64,000 bases of DNA from Filosporella fistucella (GCA_030077755.1 JAQJZZ010000011.1:620001-684000); one strand, 5' to 3'. Positions 45,078 through 62,700 are shown, counted from the first letter of the stretch. Notes: generated from the letters alone by a model not told the origin. Numbers and translations are program-made.

Positions 45078-45771
45078 GGCAGGAGGGTTTGCACTGTAAT
45101 GATTTTGAGAGAGGTACATGTGAAGACAGATAGGAATGAGACTTTGCGGATAATGCAACTGCGAATGAAAATGAGAGTATGAATTGGAAATGCCTCTTAC
45201 TGGCTACCCTACATGTCTTCTCTGTTCTTGATATAGATGTATGTGCAAATTGACGTGAGGTGTGTGAGATATACCTATTGACATATCAACTCTTTTGCAA
45301 GTTAAACATGTCAGGAAATAATCTTGAGGCAAAGTTGATACCCTGATGTAAGAATGAGTTTATAAGGGTACTTATATACTGCTATGATTATCATGTATTT
45401 ATACCCAGGTAGCAAGACGCTTCACACAGCAACATGTCTGTGAAGTGGTACTCCTCCTTCCTGTCGCGAGGAAAGCGTGTTTTCCAGCACGAGATATCGA
45501 GTTTTGCAGCTCGAGTGTGTAACAGATGGCTGTATCTGTTACAATTAACAGCTCAATGAAATCTAGAAAAAGAATTACGCACTATTTATGTACGTAAATC
45601 TCAATGAATTCATGTGGAAGTAGATCCCAAATCTTTGCTCATTATTTCATTTAAGACATCTATGTCATCCATGCCATGGTCCCTGAAGCTCTTTCCGTCC
45701 GAATAAATATACGCAAGAAATATGTACAACACATCACAACACCTCTCTTCTCCCTTCCTCATTCAGCCCAC
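45078..45771. other. Convergent intergenic gap
   Basis: 3' flanks of the BIM1-like and Smc5 genes. No gene was recognised. Confidence 0.4.
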
Positions 45772-49366
<3,595 letters not shown>

Positions 49367-50951
49367 CTTTGTAAACAGCAGAATGGTCTAGAGGGTGATG
49401 GTTGATAGTTGTCTCATCCAGGCTGTAGTGGAGCGACGCGCAGGATAGAACGCGTCGAATAGAAAGACCCATATATAGTCACGTGACTTGGCGTTTTCTG
49501 AAGGCCAAACGTCCATTTATCTTGATCAACTGACGTCAAGAGCCATATGGATATATTTGCACACTTTATTGAACCACCTTTTAGCCTCATGCATTGACAT
49601 TGCTAAGAAATAGGTATACTGCTTACTTGTGTCCTACAAAGTATTTTACCGTAGTGTTGGGTATTGGAATGTAAATAATACCTGACTGGGTACAACACAA
49701 GCTAGCTTCAGCCTCTGGGCTTCTTCTGGCTATGGGGGATACCTGAGCAGCAGGAACTTAAGGGCTATGGCTATGCAGCTGCACGGGCTGCTGTGGAGGG
49801 CCGCTGTGCATACAGTCTTCAGGTAGCACCTCCACACTTTTTGATTGTGAATGAGCCTCAAGCTATAGCTGCACTTGCTTACATTCGTAGAGACATATCC
49901 GGGCCTCGCCAAGCGTACAATAGCAAACGAAGCATAAAAAGGAGCTGTGGATGAAATGTGTATGCATTTGTCTCCTCGGCCAGTCTTTTTGTATGTAGTT
50001 GTAAATTTAGGCCTACTGTGAAGACCTGGATAAGTTATCGTCCGAAGGCTACTAGCGCTGTATTATGCTCGTTAAATGGATCAAGGGACTTCCATCTACG
50101 TCCGTGCGTTGTTTACTTTCTTTCTTGGATACTGTAAATCTTTGATATCCAAACCTTTTTAAAGAAAACAACCTGCACACTGGATGTGCGGCTGAAACTG
50201 CGAGTGCTCCTTCCTCTTTCTCAATACATCAGCCTGAGGGAAGTCAGCTTGATTACTTTAAGCTTCACCCTCATGTCTCTTTGACCTCTCATTGCTGAAG
50301 TTTGTTATGCAATGAGTAACTGAGGTTTTCCAAGTCATTTTTCAAGCAACCTTCTCCTCTCAAAACTTGTTTCTTCTTCTTTAGTCTACAACGACTTCTA
50401 TTTTTAATCCGCAGTATCTGATTGGAACTGGACCCTCGTAAGGTCCCCGCATGCTTAGTCGTCGAAAAATCGAAAGCGACCTAATGTGGATGTGCATTCC
50501 CCAGCGCCTCTTCGCCAACACAACTCGTCAAACGTGCATATCAACAATTCTTTCACGTACCAAGACAGTACATTCCACTCTCTAGACCCCAATCTTTCAA
50601 TCCCGGCATACTGCTACCTTCTTCGAAACTCAAAACACGTTCATTTGCTGCTGCTGCGTTCGTTGCCGACTGCCTCGAGCTTCGGTTTGGGACTCGAGTT
50701 TATCGAGCCTCGAAATTTCACAAGCCTCAGCGCGCAGAGCCAGGCCCTTGAAGAGTGAGTACACTGCAGCAAATTATCTTTAAAGGCTGCGCTGACCTTG
50801 AGTAGGGCGTATTCTTCCATTTCTTGAACATATTTGATCGGCACACTCCTGAGCGCCGCCTTCCATCCAGCTACGCCATATCATCATCGCAGCCTGGAAG
50901 AATCGTATCTGATAGAAGGCTATGCTTCCATAGCGTCTTGACTGCAATCAT
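49367..50951. promoter_or_regulatory. Divergent upstream region (Smc5 / kinase) with a 5'-leader intron
   Basis: A 1.6-kb gap between divergent starts. The last 450 bases look like the kinase leader. GTGAGT at 50755 with GCTGACCTTGAGTAG ending at 50805 resembles a 5'-leader intron. An open frame upstream of it (50486-50758) ends at that donor and does not connect in frame to the kinase. Confidence 0.4.
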
Positions 50952-53900
50952 ATGCCGCTAGACGTCATGGAAAACTACCAACCGTCGATGCGACATCCGC
51001 TGGGTGAAGCAACTGGTCGAGTGAATAATCATCAACAACAGCCATCCCTAGGTAGAGCCAAGACTTTACCTGGGCAATATCTTGACCAATCCGCAACTAA
51101 TTACAAACAACCTCAATCGTCTACCCCATACGAAGGCTCTTCCAGTGGTAGTACCCAGCGGCGAGAGTCCGAGGGCGCTGGAAATGCCAATCAAAACTAC
51201 CCAACGTATTCCACAACCACCTACAGCCAGTCTCAAACTTCCTCTCAGCGGTCTAGTCAGGCAGCTAATCATCATAACCGCAATGTGGTCTTTTCAACCA
51301 CTGGCCATCAGCAAGACTCCCATATGTCCGCGTACAACGGCCCGTTATTTCATCCTCCCTATGATCCACCTGAGAACCCAAGCAGCCATTACCGAACTCC
51401 TTCCCAAGAAGTTGGATATCCAGGCCCAGTTGCGCCGAATCCACGTGTCACTGCTATTGCAAATGACAGCTCGACTGCCAAGCGTGAATCTCAGGCATCA
51501 ACTACATCTACTATCACGTCGAAGAAAGGAGGCATCAAGTTTGTTGTTGGCCCCTGGAGATTGGGTAAGACGCTGGGTAAAGGCTCGACGGCAAGAGTGA
51601 GATTGGCTAGACATTCAGTTACACAAAAAGATGCTGCTGTCAAGATTGTTATGAAGAGAAGTGCTCAGATTTCACAAGCCGGAAGTCTAGCAGATCTCGA
51701 ACGAGCCGATGCTTTGGAAACTGATAAAAGCTTGAGACGAATGCCAATCGGTATCGAGCGGGAGGTGGCTATCATGAAGCTCATTGAGCATCCGAATATC
51801 ATGAAGATATACGACATCTGGGAGAATCGAAATGAAATGTAAGTAATCATCTCAGACTTGTCACTAGCTTCACTAATCTTCAATAGTTACTTAGTCCTGG
51901 AGTACGTTGATGGTGGCGAGCTCTTCGATTATATTTCCGACAAAGGTCGATTGTATGAAGAAGAAGCTGTTAGATTCTTCCGTCAAATGATCAGCGCCGT
52001 GGGCTATTGCCACACCTTTAATATCTGTCATCGAGACCTCAAGCCTGAGAATATACTCTTGACCAAATCAGGAGATATCAAGATCGCAGACTTTGGTATG
52101 GCCGCTTTACAACAAGGTCCCGATCATAAACTTCAAACATCATGTGGAAGTCCTCACTATGCTGCGCCAGAGCTAATTAAAGGTTCGCCTTACCGTGGAA
52201 ATTTGATTGATATCTGGAGCATGGGTGTAATTCTTTATGCAATGCTTGCGGGTAAATTGCCCTTTGATGTCAAGAACCATGTCAAGGATTGGATGCCAGT
52301 TCTTCTGGGCAAGATCAAGAAGGGGCACTTTGAGATGTCATCGGTGTTTAGTGAAGATGCAAAAAGCCTCATCAGATTAATGCTGGTTGTCGATCCCAGA
52401 GAAAGAATCACCATGAGCGAGATTTGGGAACAGCCATTGGTTAGAAAGTATGAGCATCTTGACAATCTCGGTTCAGGTGCCTTTCCTCAGTCTCCTCGAG
52501 CTAAGGATGTTGCTCGTCCTATTCGTCGGAGAGAGGATGTGGATGAAGATATCGTTCGCCAACTTCGCTCAATGTGGCACACGCTCACAGAGGATGATTT
52601 GGTAGATAAGCTCATGAGCAGAGAGTAAGTTGCACCGATTTGGACCATCCAGTGTATCTGCTAACAAATTTTAGGCGAAACGAGCAGAAGTTGTTCTACT
52701 CTCTTCTTCAGAAGTATAATGATGCTCAACTTGAGAGCTTCACACCACCTGACCTCGAGTACTCGGCGAGCGATTACCACCACATTCGTCCAAAACCACC
52801 CAAGCTTAGCAAGAGCGTTTCTACCTGTCACTTTGGCCAAGAAGAAGCAAAGGGTCCCCAACGCCAAGCTTCAAAGTTTACGGTCATCAGTCATAGCTCA
52901 GAGAAAAGCTACGATCCGTTCCATGCTTCTCGCCCTCAGAATCTGAATCTTTCGGGCGAGACGAAAATCGTCATTCACCGCAATCAGCCCCATATCCATG
53001 ACAAGTCGTATCCAACCTACACTTACCGTATGCCGTCACGAAGTTTGTCTCGAAACCTGTCTTCGCGGAACCTATCATCTCGGGATTTGTCATCTCGAAA
53101 TTTCTCTTCCCGAAACCTTACCGTTCCTCGGTCATATGCTTCTCGAAGCTCCATCGCAAGCTCAACAGTCAGTCGAGGCAGCGCCGCACGTGCAGTCAAT
53201 ACTTACAAGCGGAATGTAAGTTTCATTCATAACAAGAAGAGCTTACTGGGGAATCAGAGGGGGGTGACCAACGGTACATCTAAGGTTGAGAGCCGACATA
53301 GCAACCATACAGAAATTACAGATGATGGAGGAGATACTCTACGCCCGATTGGGTCTTCGATTTCATCGACAAATTATATTCGGTCGAAAAAGAGTAGACC
53401 TGTTCCAACTGAGTATGTACCACTCCCCAAGCCTGGCAGATCCAGCCTCATATGGCACGAGGATGTTCGGCAATTGAGTAGCAGTTTGGCCAAGGATTGT
53501 GATGAGGCTTTCAATCGCTCTTCTATGGTTTCAGAGTCTGAGATCTCTCACCTGAAATCAGCCAACCTCAGCACTTTCAATACTGGGAAGGTGAAGCAAT
53601 CATCCACCTGGCAGACTGTAAGTACTATTCAGCCACTCAACCGCACTGCGTTGGAATCTCGACCACTACCGACTCCCCCAGCAAGAACGGAGTCAGTCAA
53701 GGTACAACTCCTTCAAGCACGAGAGGATGCTGAGCGTCGACGAAGAAAGGGAGAGGAGTCTTCTCGCCATCTGAATCGTATGGTCACACATATCGATGAT
53801 CTGATGATGTCGCCTCCTAAAAACAATGATCGCAGATATGCTTCTGCTCCTCTGGAAACAAGACCAATCTCGGGTCGTCCATTACCATCCATTTACGAAA

Positions 53901-55189
53901 CTATGAATGAGGAAACTCTGAGAAAGAGCCCTGAAGTCTACACGCCCTACACCGATTACAGAAATGGCCGAACTGCATCTGCACCTGAGCCTCGCGTTGT
54001 TCAGAAGAAGAGTGATAGATTTTCTCGTCCTGATTCTGATGTTAGAGATACCATTAGAGTTGTTGACCATTCATATCCTTGGAGCCCTGTCAAGATGCCA
54101 TCGCCGTTGAAGATTGTCAAGAAGGACGCCCAGGGTAGGCCATTGCAACCACTCTCGTTTGTTAGCGATCACCATTCTTTGAATTACCAAACTTCTGGCA
54201 GTGAGCTGAGACAGCAATATCAAACCGGCAATACGGACCTCGCGACAATTAATGAGGGACATGACGATGATCATGCCGACAACAATTCCAACAAGACTAT
54301 TGTGCGCAAGAAATCCACTAGCTGGTACAGGAGAAGTTCAAGATCGGGAGAAGATGTTAGAAACTCGGTTACGCGTGGTGAATCTCTTCGCTCTAAGAAC
54401 TCGAGCAACAGCACCATCCAACCTGCAAACGAACGACCAAGCAACCCAGTCGCAAAGCCATCGCCCGAGAAGAAGAAGAGAGGATTTGGTTTGCGCAAAC
54501 TCTTCAAGAAGATGAAGCCGACAGATAACGCGCACGAAGAAATGATGGTCACTGGTAACATTCTTGCTATCCTTGCTTGAATAATGCTGACACAATCTAG
54601 CTGACGATGGATTCGTTGACGAGGAACCTGAGCATCAAGACGTGATGGACAATCGAAGCTCATGGAACAAACGCCGACAAGGCTCAGATGAGGTAATTTA
54701 TCGACAGATTGCTCCTCAACGTAATTGGCTCGCAAAGCTTTTCCACGTCAAACCGCTCTCGCGATGCATCTGCCTTACTCTCAATCAAAAGTTAGCTCGT
54801 AGGGAGGCCACCACCTTGCTTAGGGGATGGAAGAAATACGGCATCGAAAACATCGTAGTCGATAAGCTGCGAAACATCGTTTTTGGCAGGGTCGGTGTCA
54901 ATAACTGTAAGTCAAATTTGCCTAAAATTGTTCTCAATATTTACTGATTATTGTACGTTCAGATCTTCAAGTCAAGGAGGTCGAGTTCGCCATCGAATTC
55001 ATGCAAGTTATCGAGCACGGTGCCCGCTCTCAATTGTGCATTGCTCGATTGACTCAAGAACGTGGTGCCGCATCTTCTTTCCTCAAGGTCTACGATACCA
55101 TGCTTTCTGTTTTCACCGTCCGACAATGGATTGTTGAGGACAAGCGCAAGGAGATGATGATGATCAAAACCTTGGAAGCTATGCGATAA
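50952..55189 (+). CDS. Gin4/Hsl1/Nim1-type protein kinase with KA1 domain
   Basis: Five exons: 50952-51838, 51887-52624, 52675-54554, 54601-54906 and 54963-55189, 1345 aa. A long Gln/Ser-rich N-terminus precedes the kinase domain (about residues 200-490). Motifs: P-loop LGKGSTARVRLA, catalytic AVKIVMK, HRDLKPEN, ADFGMA and AAPEL. A disordered middle holds a repeated SRNLS pentamer at about residues 655-685. The C-terminus is the fungal KA1 membrane-binding domain (WLAKLFHVKP to the end). Family members sit at septins and the bud neck and control the Swe1/Wee1 morphogenesis checkpoint and septation. The stop codon lies inside a 44-bp tandem repeat. Confidence 0.94.
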
Positions 55190-55312
55190 GGCACTTTTGG
55201 GACTTCGTCTCGATGTTGGAAGCTGTACGTCAAGCTACCTTTTGGGACTTCGTCTCGATTTGGAAGCTATGCATTAAGCTACCTTTTGGGACTCTGTCTC
55301 GATTTGGAAAGC
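55172..55312. repeat. 44-bp tandem repeat, three units plus a partial, spanning the kinase stop codon
   Basis: Units start at 55172, 55216 and 55260 with TTGGAAGCT and carry TTTTGGGACT and GTCTCGAT. The first unit contains the last codons and TAA of the kinase gene, so the 3' flank has been made by copying the coding end. Confidence 0.9.
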
Positions 55313-55842
55313 CTTCAGGCATTTGCATACCATTCTTTTCTTTTAGATGAAATTTCTTTCCTTTTCACGCAGGCATAGAGGGAGTTGCTGCCTTTTTAAT
55401 GCATAGCGAGGTGCATTTGTTGGATTACAGGCATTTTTTAAACACCCTGTGATGTAGATTCGGATGCTTGGTGGAAGGTGCGGGGGGACATGGTGTGGAG
55501 GAAAGAGGTTCTTGGAGATATTTTCAAGAGTCTCTTCCTGTGTAGAGTAGAGTTCTAGGATAGTAATGTTGGTGTACCAAATCTCCATTGCCTGCAGTGA
55601 TTGTGAAGTTGTGAGTGAAAGCTCAAAGACAATCCTTTTGTCTTCCTGGAGAGAACAATCTGGGGCGTCAAATATGTTGCTGATGGTACATTCCCGCGTC
55701 TGTATCGATCTCTCTTTCCATCCCTCGAGGTTCTGCTCAATTGCGACTCATCTCTTCTGCACCTCATCAAGCCCATTGTCCCACCGACAAACCACACTAA
55801 ACCATTTCACCACTCAAGCCCAGAATACCTCTCCAACCAACA
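55313..55842. other. Gap downstream of the kinase gene
   Basis: 3' flank of the kinase, then a CT-rich stretch that looks like a 5' leader for the small frame at 55843. No other gene is seen. Confidence 0.35.
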
Positions 55843-56052
55843 ATGTCCTTCCCGCAAACCTTTTACAAATTACGAGTTACCCCTACAGTCCCATCGGCAC
55901 ATCTCAGGCTCGTATCAGATCTCCCCACTCAGCTGCCAAGAATCTCGACCTTCCAATGTTTTCAGCTTCCCAACCACCCCGAAGCCTCGAGCGGAAATCT
56001 CCAAACCCTTAGACCAAAGCTAGATGCCACTGTAAATTCTCTCCGAAGATAG
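55843..56052 (+). CDS. Candidate 69-aa protein (low confidence)
   Basis: An open frame starting MSFPQTFYKLRVTP, with a good start context (CCAACAATGTCC) after a CA/CT-rich leader like those of real genes here. No domain, signal peptide or intron is seen. It could be a chance frame. Confidence 0.3.
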   Translation: MSFPQTFYKLRVTPTVPSAHLRLVSDLPTQLPRISTFQCFQLPNHPEASSGNLQTLRPKLDATVNSLRR

Positions 56053-59000
56053 CAATAGGTTATATCTCTACCTAAGCTCGCATCACTGTGTTTACTCGAG
56101 CCGTGGTTTTTGTGGGAAGGGCGTTTAGCTGCATTAGAGAGGGAGGGATAGAGACTCGGAATTAGGAGAGCTGAGGGGGGTATTATACGATGAACAGTTA
56201 ACACTAACAGACGATTGGCTTGTGTATTTAATCGCTCTCTCCGTGTATTTGGATTGAGACAACATTTTCTTTGCTGCTGGAAAGTAGGAGGAGGCTAGAG
56301 TCTGGAATAGAAATTCTAGAATGGGGATTTGACGATTCTGTTTGGGCAGAAACATCAGTCTAGGATTTGATAATGGAGAATTTATACATTTGTTTTGATT
56401 CTATCATCTAGACCTCAAAACATCTCAGTGCGTATTTTTGTCCCACTGCCTGGAGGAAGTAGACTTCCCAGCTCAATTTTACAAAGTCGATACTTCTTCC
56501 AGCTAGCTTTAGAGGATTTCCCTGGTGCCAAAATACTTAATACTGTAATTTCAATGGTTCCCCTGTATTCCTAGGTTTTAATGTCTCCATTTCTCGGATC
56601 TGGAAACACAATTCTCACACACTACTTCCTTCCACCTCCTCAATCCATTTCCAATTCTATCCTACCCATCTAAAGTACACCATCTTTTTGAAGAGAGTTA
56701 TTCTCACTCCCCTCACTCCTCTCACTCCTCCCTACCCTCCCCATACTTCCCCTCTATCACCCTATCTCACAGCCTACCTCATGCATATCCTCACCCAGCT
56801 TAATCACCACACCTATACACGTTCTACTCTACAACTCCAACCCTTTTATTATTGGTGTCATCTATTATTCAAGTAATATAGTATATCTATTCGTATATGA
56901 ACTATATATTTATCAAAACGATAACCTTCCCTAACTTCAACTCCATCTATAACTAGAATCAACATCGACATCCTCACTGTAAACTCAACCATACCACTCC
57001 TTTAAAAATGCCTGATACAGGTTAACATACTCTCTTCCTCTACTCAACCCCCATCCACGACGGCCTTCCATTCTAACCCTACCTAATTCTTTTCACCCCT
57101 TCAACTAACTTACTTTTCATACCTCTATACAAACAACACTTCCTTTCTCAGCTGATCTAGGATCTAAACTCCTTTGGCAATTAACCGTTAAGGTAGATCT
57201 ACTATGGTGTCTACTTCAAGATTCTAAACAGAGAAGAGGAGAGAGAGTATGTGTGATTAAGGTCTTGAGAACGATTAAATAGCTACCGAGGGAAGAGGGT
57301 TCAGAAAGATGGCGTTTGGAGATAGAGACGAGGGTTGTAGTGATATAATAGTTATCTATCTATACTATGGCATTGTCCCTATTATTTGCTACCAATACCT
57401 TTATCAAAGTTATATCCTCTACTTATTCTCTTGACTTCCCGTCACCATTCATATACCTAGCTAACCACTTATCACGCACAATCCCATTTAGCTATCTACT
57501 CTCCAGTCTTCAAACTCATCGCAATTCTCAGCTGGGAAATTAGACATGCAAAGCACTTCCTTTCCATCTATCTGTCTATCTATCTTATACCTCCATGTCC
57601 CCTCCCCTTCCCCCAAACAAAACAGATAAAGCAAGAGATACTCCTTCCCAACCTACTCCCTACCTTACCTAAGGATTTCAAAAAGAGAAAGTGACATCGC
57701 TTGCTACACTATCTCTACCGACCAAAGTAAGCTTCAGGTAGCAGTGGGTATTGAGATACATAGTGTTTAGCACTAATATGTAGATTAGGTAAATAAACAG
57801 GACTTACTTACATTACCACACCAGAAGCAATTGTTAGGTAAACACAAAGGAAAGTCCCTACCTGCCTGACCTCCCCTTCTCCTCTCAATACAAAATCCAT
57901 CCCTCACCACAATAATCGATGTCACTCAACCTCTCCCTTCACCCCTCATCATCCAACCCAACAGTACACTACCCTACAAACCCACATCCAACTCCAAATC
58001 CACCATCTCGGTAATCTAACTTCAGCCTACGACTTTAGTTCACCGTGTCCAGGATCTAGACCCCGATCGCCTCCATCATCGGATCAAGGACTCGCTTCGA
58101 GCCGACGCTAGGTGTATGTAACTTCACAAAGTTAGAAGGCAGCAAGTCGCGCCAGCGAGAGTTTCCTCTTGCTTTGTTGGAATTTGCATTTTGGTTGTCG
58201 CAACTTGGGGAGGTCTAGAGTATGTGTACTAAGGGAGACAGGGGAGGTGAGGAGGAAAGCAGGATAGGCATTCCCCGCATATGTAACGGTGTTGAAAGTG
58301 GAGACTTGGCATATTGCGTCGAGGAGGGAAGCTAAAGTAGATAGATAGGTGATGTAAAGATCCGGAGATGAAGTTGAGAATTACCATCGAAACCTGGTGG
58401 TTTGATCCGTTAGTTTTGAGCAGAAGGCTAGGGAGATGGGGAGTTTAAGGACGAAGAGGGGAAATGACCTAGCTTTCAGAGTTGTAGAGATGAAAGAGGA
58501 AATGCTGGAACTGGAACGGTCGCATTTCAGGCTTGATGATGGTGGTGGCCAAGTGTAGCCGCATCCACAGAGCACCCATATCTGCAGTACCGTTATGTGG
58601 GCATGAAGATGGTGAAGAACCGGCATAACCTACGATTCTAGCTGGCCACTGTACAGTAGGGCTCAGTGGGAAGTCGATGAGAACCTACCGTCAAGTCTTG
58701 CCATTGTCGTCAGGTGGTTACCAGAATCTGAATCTGTCTGTCGTAAAATCTACAAAGTCTTGGGGTTCCAGCCAAATACCGTTATAGGTTCAAGCCCGAC
58801 TCAAGGAATATTGATTGATGGCTGAGATGGCTGAGGAGCTTGAATCTGCCAGCGGAAGTGTGAGGCTCTGTACCGTCTCAGTGCGCCATTTTCCCTATTG
58901 CTTTTGGAATTGGACTTCGAGACATAACAGTATCAGAGACAGGAGAACACAAATCTTCTTGATAGTTAAGACATGGTAAAAGCAGTACGTGGCAACAATG

Positions 59001-59255
59001 TGATGGGAGTCACATTCAGAATTCTGTTGGGTAAGATTAAAGGATATTGTCTCGAATCTCATCATGCAGTCAAGTACATGAAGCAAGGAGAAAGCAGAAG
59101 TGAAGCGTTGGACAATCATTCGAGATCGAGGCCTAGAGTGACCGTTGCAAGCCTAGGCTTCCGCAAAAGAAACGGAAGATAGGAGAGAAAAAAATGGTGG
59201 ACTTGCGGCACAATCTCACATCCGTCTGGAGATTCTTCTAGATAAGAATAGTATC
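56053..59255. other. 3.2 kb gene-poor stretch, pyrimidine-rich in the middle
   Basis: Between about 56600 and 58050 the plus strand is rich in C and T, with many short CCTACC and TCCCTA runs and no long frames. It could be a long leader, a non-coding transcript or plain intergenic DNA. No protein gene can be supported. Confidence 0.4.
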
Positions 59256-59768
59256 ATGCCAATCATCCCATCTTCTTTTTCAAGAATATGGCGTCAAGGT
59301 AGGCAGATTCAGGTCCAGTATATTGACGTTTACGCCCAAAATCATTGTTTGAATCCTGCTTTGACATGGTCCACCCAGCTGGACCCGAAGGGTTACCTTA
59401 GTTCCAGAGGGCTGAGGGACAGGCTTGACGAGAAACTCGACGCGAAGGAGTGGCTGCAGAATATCATGCGATGTGATATGCCGAGAAGCCGCTTCAAGCA
59501 CGAGAATGAGTCTCGAGAGGTCTGGTTGGTGGTTTCTCACGATATCTCTCGTTTGTGGCAAATGGGGAGCTTTGGGGAAGAAGAAACTTGGGATGACGGC
59601 GGCAGTTTCCGTTTCAATGATTTCAGAGACCCAATGGAAACGACAAACACAAGGGATCTTTGTCCTTGGATAATCGGAATTGATGAGCCTCATGTGGTTG
59701 ACATGGTTTGGGAGTCGTCACATTCAAATTCCAGCTCTTCTGCTGCCAAGCACGGCTCAGAATATTGA
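59256..59768 (+). CDS. Hypothetical protein, 170 aa
   Basis: An open frame of 170 codons from the ATG at 59256 with a balanced amino-acid mix (Trp, Asp, Arg spread throughout) and a Ser-rich end. Stretches such as REVWLVVSHDISRLWQMG look like folded protein. No family is recognised and no signal peptide is seen. An upstream exon is possible. Its neighbours give no clue. Confidence 0.5.
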   Translation: MPIIPSSFSRIWRQGRQIQVQYIDVYAQNHCLNPALTWSTQLDPKGYLSSRGLRDRLDEKLDAKEWLQNIMRCDMPRSRFKHENESREVWLVVSHDISRLWQMGSFGEEETWDDGGSFRFNDFRDPMETTNTRDLCPWIIGIDEPHVVDMVWESSHSNSSSSAAKHGSEY

Positions 59769-62700
59769 ATCTTCCACATTCGTCAAATCGAGAATCAACC
59801 TCAACCACGTAGTGACCGGAAACATCCTAACACCTCGCGAAGATTAACGATCCGGAAGTCGATTCAAAGTTCCCATCTTCACCCGCGTCTGTGCGAATGG
59901 TGTATCAAAAGAGACCTCGATTCGAGTTCTTAAATTTCGGTGATCAGGGGTAACCTTTGAGACGTCTTGTGATATCAAGACTTCAACGGCCTGTAAATTG
60001 TTTCTAATGATAGAACCTGCAATTTGCCATTCCGAACCGGTAAAGTTGATCCCGCGTTTGTCACATCGATTGATGAGCTTTCAATCTCAGCGAGAGTAAT
60101 CAATTCTCACCAAGGGATTCTTCGTTAAGTATGTTCCTGATTGGTCGATTTGGTAAAGATTGTTCTAGAGCAGCTATTGCATTATGATGTTACGATTCCT
60201 TAGTTCCAAGTGCGAATCCAAGACATGGAACAACAGCAAAAATCTCGTTATTCCGGTTTCTCGGTATGAAGATGCGGGGAGGGGTTTTTGGTGAAGCGGG
60301 TGGTTGTCGCTTGCCTTTTCTCACAACCATGCGGGTAAATCCCCAAAAGCCACGGCGACGCCGCAACTGGCTCGTTGGAAACCTCGGGTCGCTTCCTGTT
60401 GCACAGACAACCTGTCTTTGGGGTTCAGATTCTGCAGCAAACCGGGTGGAAGTTTTACACTGAGGGGAAAGCCTGCCGTTAAGCACAAAAGCTTCTCAGC
60501 TGTTGACCCTCCACGCGACATGTAGTGTACTGGATGGTGTAAGTTTGACACGGAGCAGGGGAGTTTAATTTATTGTTTTTGCGATAAGTTTCCAAAGGAA
60601 ATCCAGGAGTTTGGGTGTTTTCAGGGAGTTTCTATTCTGGTCCGCTGATTGATGAATTTGTGCTGGGTTCTCCGCATGCATGTCCATGGGATGCTTTCCT
60701 CGGTGCTGCAATTGCAGGCAAGAAATGGAGGATTCCGAATGCCCTAGTTGATTCTTATCTGGTCACTTAGATTGGTGGCTGCATTGACATTCTGCTCTTC
60801 TCGGAGAGGTCAGGTTCCAGGGCACATGGCAGCTCCTCGTTCACGTCCCTTTTGATTTGGCTAATCCGGTGTCGTGCTGCTACCCCAGGCTATAAGCTGG
60901 CACAGTTAAGAAACCGCATGCATGGTGACCCGTGGACGTGCACGCTCTGCACGAGAACAGTTTTTCGCCTGGCTAAAATGAGTGTACGCCTCCGTGCGGC
61001 TCTAAAAGAAATCAGCATGTTCACTCCTTGCGTTGTGTTGGCGTTTATTGGAGTGAAGTTGTCTTGGCTGAAGAAATTTGCTTTGTATTTGTACAATGTG
61101 ACAGATCATGTACCAGAACAAGATGGGATTGATTACGGATAACACAGTACAGTTCAACAATACACTCCGAAATACTCTGTACTGTCTTCTAGAACTCCCA
61201 ATACCGGTAATATTGCTCACGATGATGCGTCTTCCCGAGGAATTCAACGCGAACACAACATGACCCCACGAGTCAAGTTGAGTGCTGCCACACCCGAGAG
61301 GTTGGGAGGTGGATGGAGGGACCGGTTCGAGTAAGCCGGCTTCCGAAAGACAGCGGAAGGCTGAAAGGGTGGAACAATTTTACCGTAATATCGGGACGTT
61401 TCCAAGATGTCAGCATCTGAGTACATTCGTATATTCCATCTCCAGAACTGGCTGTCTTGAAACCTGTTATACGAGGCTCAACATTGACTGAAAATTCATC
61501 TTGGCATCACACTTTTGTTATTATACCATCAAATTTCAAAAGAGGGTTCACGTTGCAGATAATCATCTCATCCTCTTCGTGTCCTGCTTAGAATTGCCTA
61601 CCAAATAAGCACAATGCAACTTTCTTGGTTGGTCGCAATCGACTTCTAAATGCGGACCGAGGAGCAAGCAGAGCCGAGTGTGTCATACGGAGTTCCCTGC
61701 GTTGAGCTGCTCAACCCCCGCTCATCTGGGTTTCTCCCGTACCCCACGAGGTCGGGCAACACTCCGTTCAGCCCAATCACACTCGGAAGAATGATACTGT
61801 ACATTTCGAGTAGCGGTCTGAGAAAGAGTGACGAGCCTGCTCATCGGAGGCAGTGAGATACCCACGGAGCATAGGGTATTTTATTGGCAAAAGAAAGACG
61901 GTCGTATGTGATAATGTGGTCGATACTCCGTTGATGTTACAGGGAAGCGGCAGGATGGCACATGGACAGGCTTCGAGGGCGTAAAATAAGGTAGGTTGAT
62001 CAAATGCCTCTTCAGATTTGGCGTGGTGTAGCGAGCAGCCGAGCGAAGATGGGCGTCAACAGGCTGGGATGTTGCCTCGATGGTGTGGTGAGCTTAATGG
62101 CACAAGGCCAATGGGATCTGCCAGGTTCAGACGACGCTGGGAGTTGTTTTGAAAGTCTTGTACAAGCCACGACGTATTGTGGAGAGAAACTTGAATGTTT
62201 TCTGACTCGCCTTATCACTACCGTCGAACACACCTCAGGAGGCGCTCCATATTTGCTCTTCAGAGAATAGGAGAAATGTTTCTCAATCCTCGTACGCACA
62301 GCCAGTGGAAATGCTGGCTTCTGTCTCTTCATCAACCCTCGTCGTCGCAATCAATGATTGGGCCGCTATCAGAAACCAGGACACATCGCTTTTATCGCTG
62401 CTCTGTTCAAATCGTGCCCCTTCAAGCTTTAAATTTCGGGATGGAGGGGTTTTTAGCGATGCCAATAATGCACCTCTACTGTAAAGCGCCTGCAGCCCTC
62501 TTCCTGGACGTTTGGGACGTGCCCGCTGCCTGTCCTGAGTTGCAGGGTATTTGCGATACAGCGAATGGATGGGCCGGTCTAGAACATACCCTTTCAAAGT
62601 TGAATTTTGTGAGACCAGTCCTCATCTGGCAGGAATACACGAATTATCTTGGCTGATGGACGGCCGACCAGCACAGCGCGGCAGAGCTTATAATGAGCTG

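Noticed and set aside
50486..50758. 90-codon frame upstream of the kinase
   Set aside because: It needs a GTG start and ends at a likely leader-intron donor without joining the kinase frame.
58790..58815. GGTTCAAGCCC, like a tRNA T-loop
   Set aside because: The flanking bases do not pair as a T-stem and no anticodon arm is found at the right distance.
61318..61345. GGTTCGAG with flanking CCGG repeats, tRNA-like
   Set aside because: It forms a simple hairpin but no cloverleaf.
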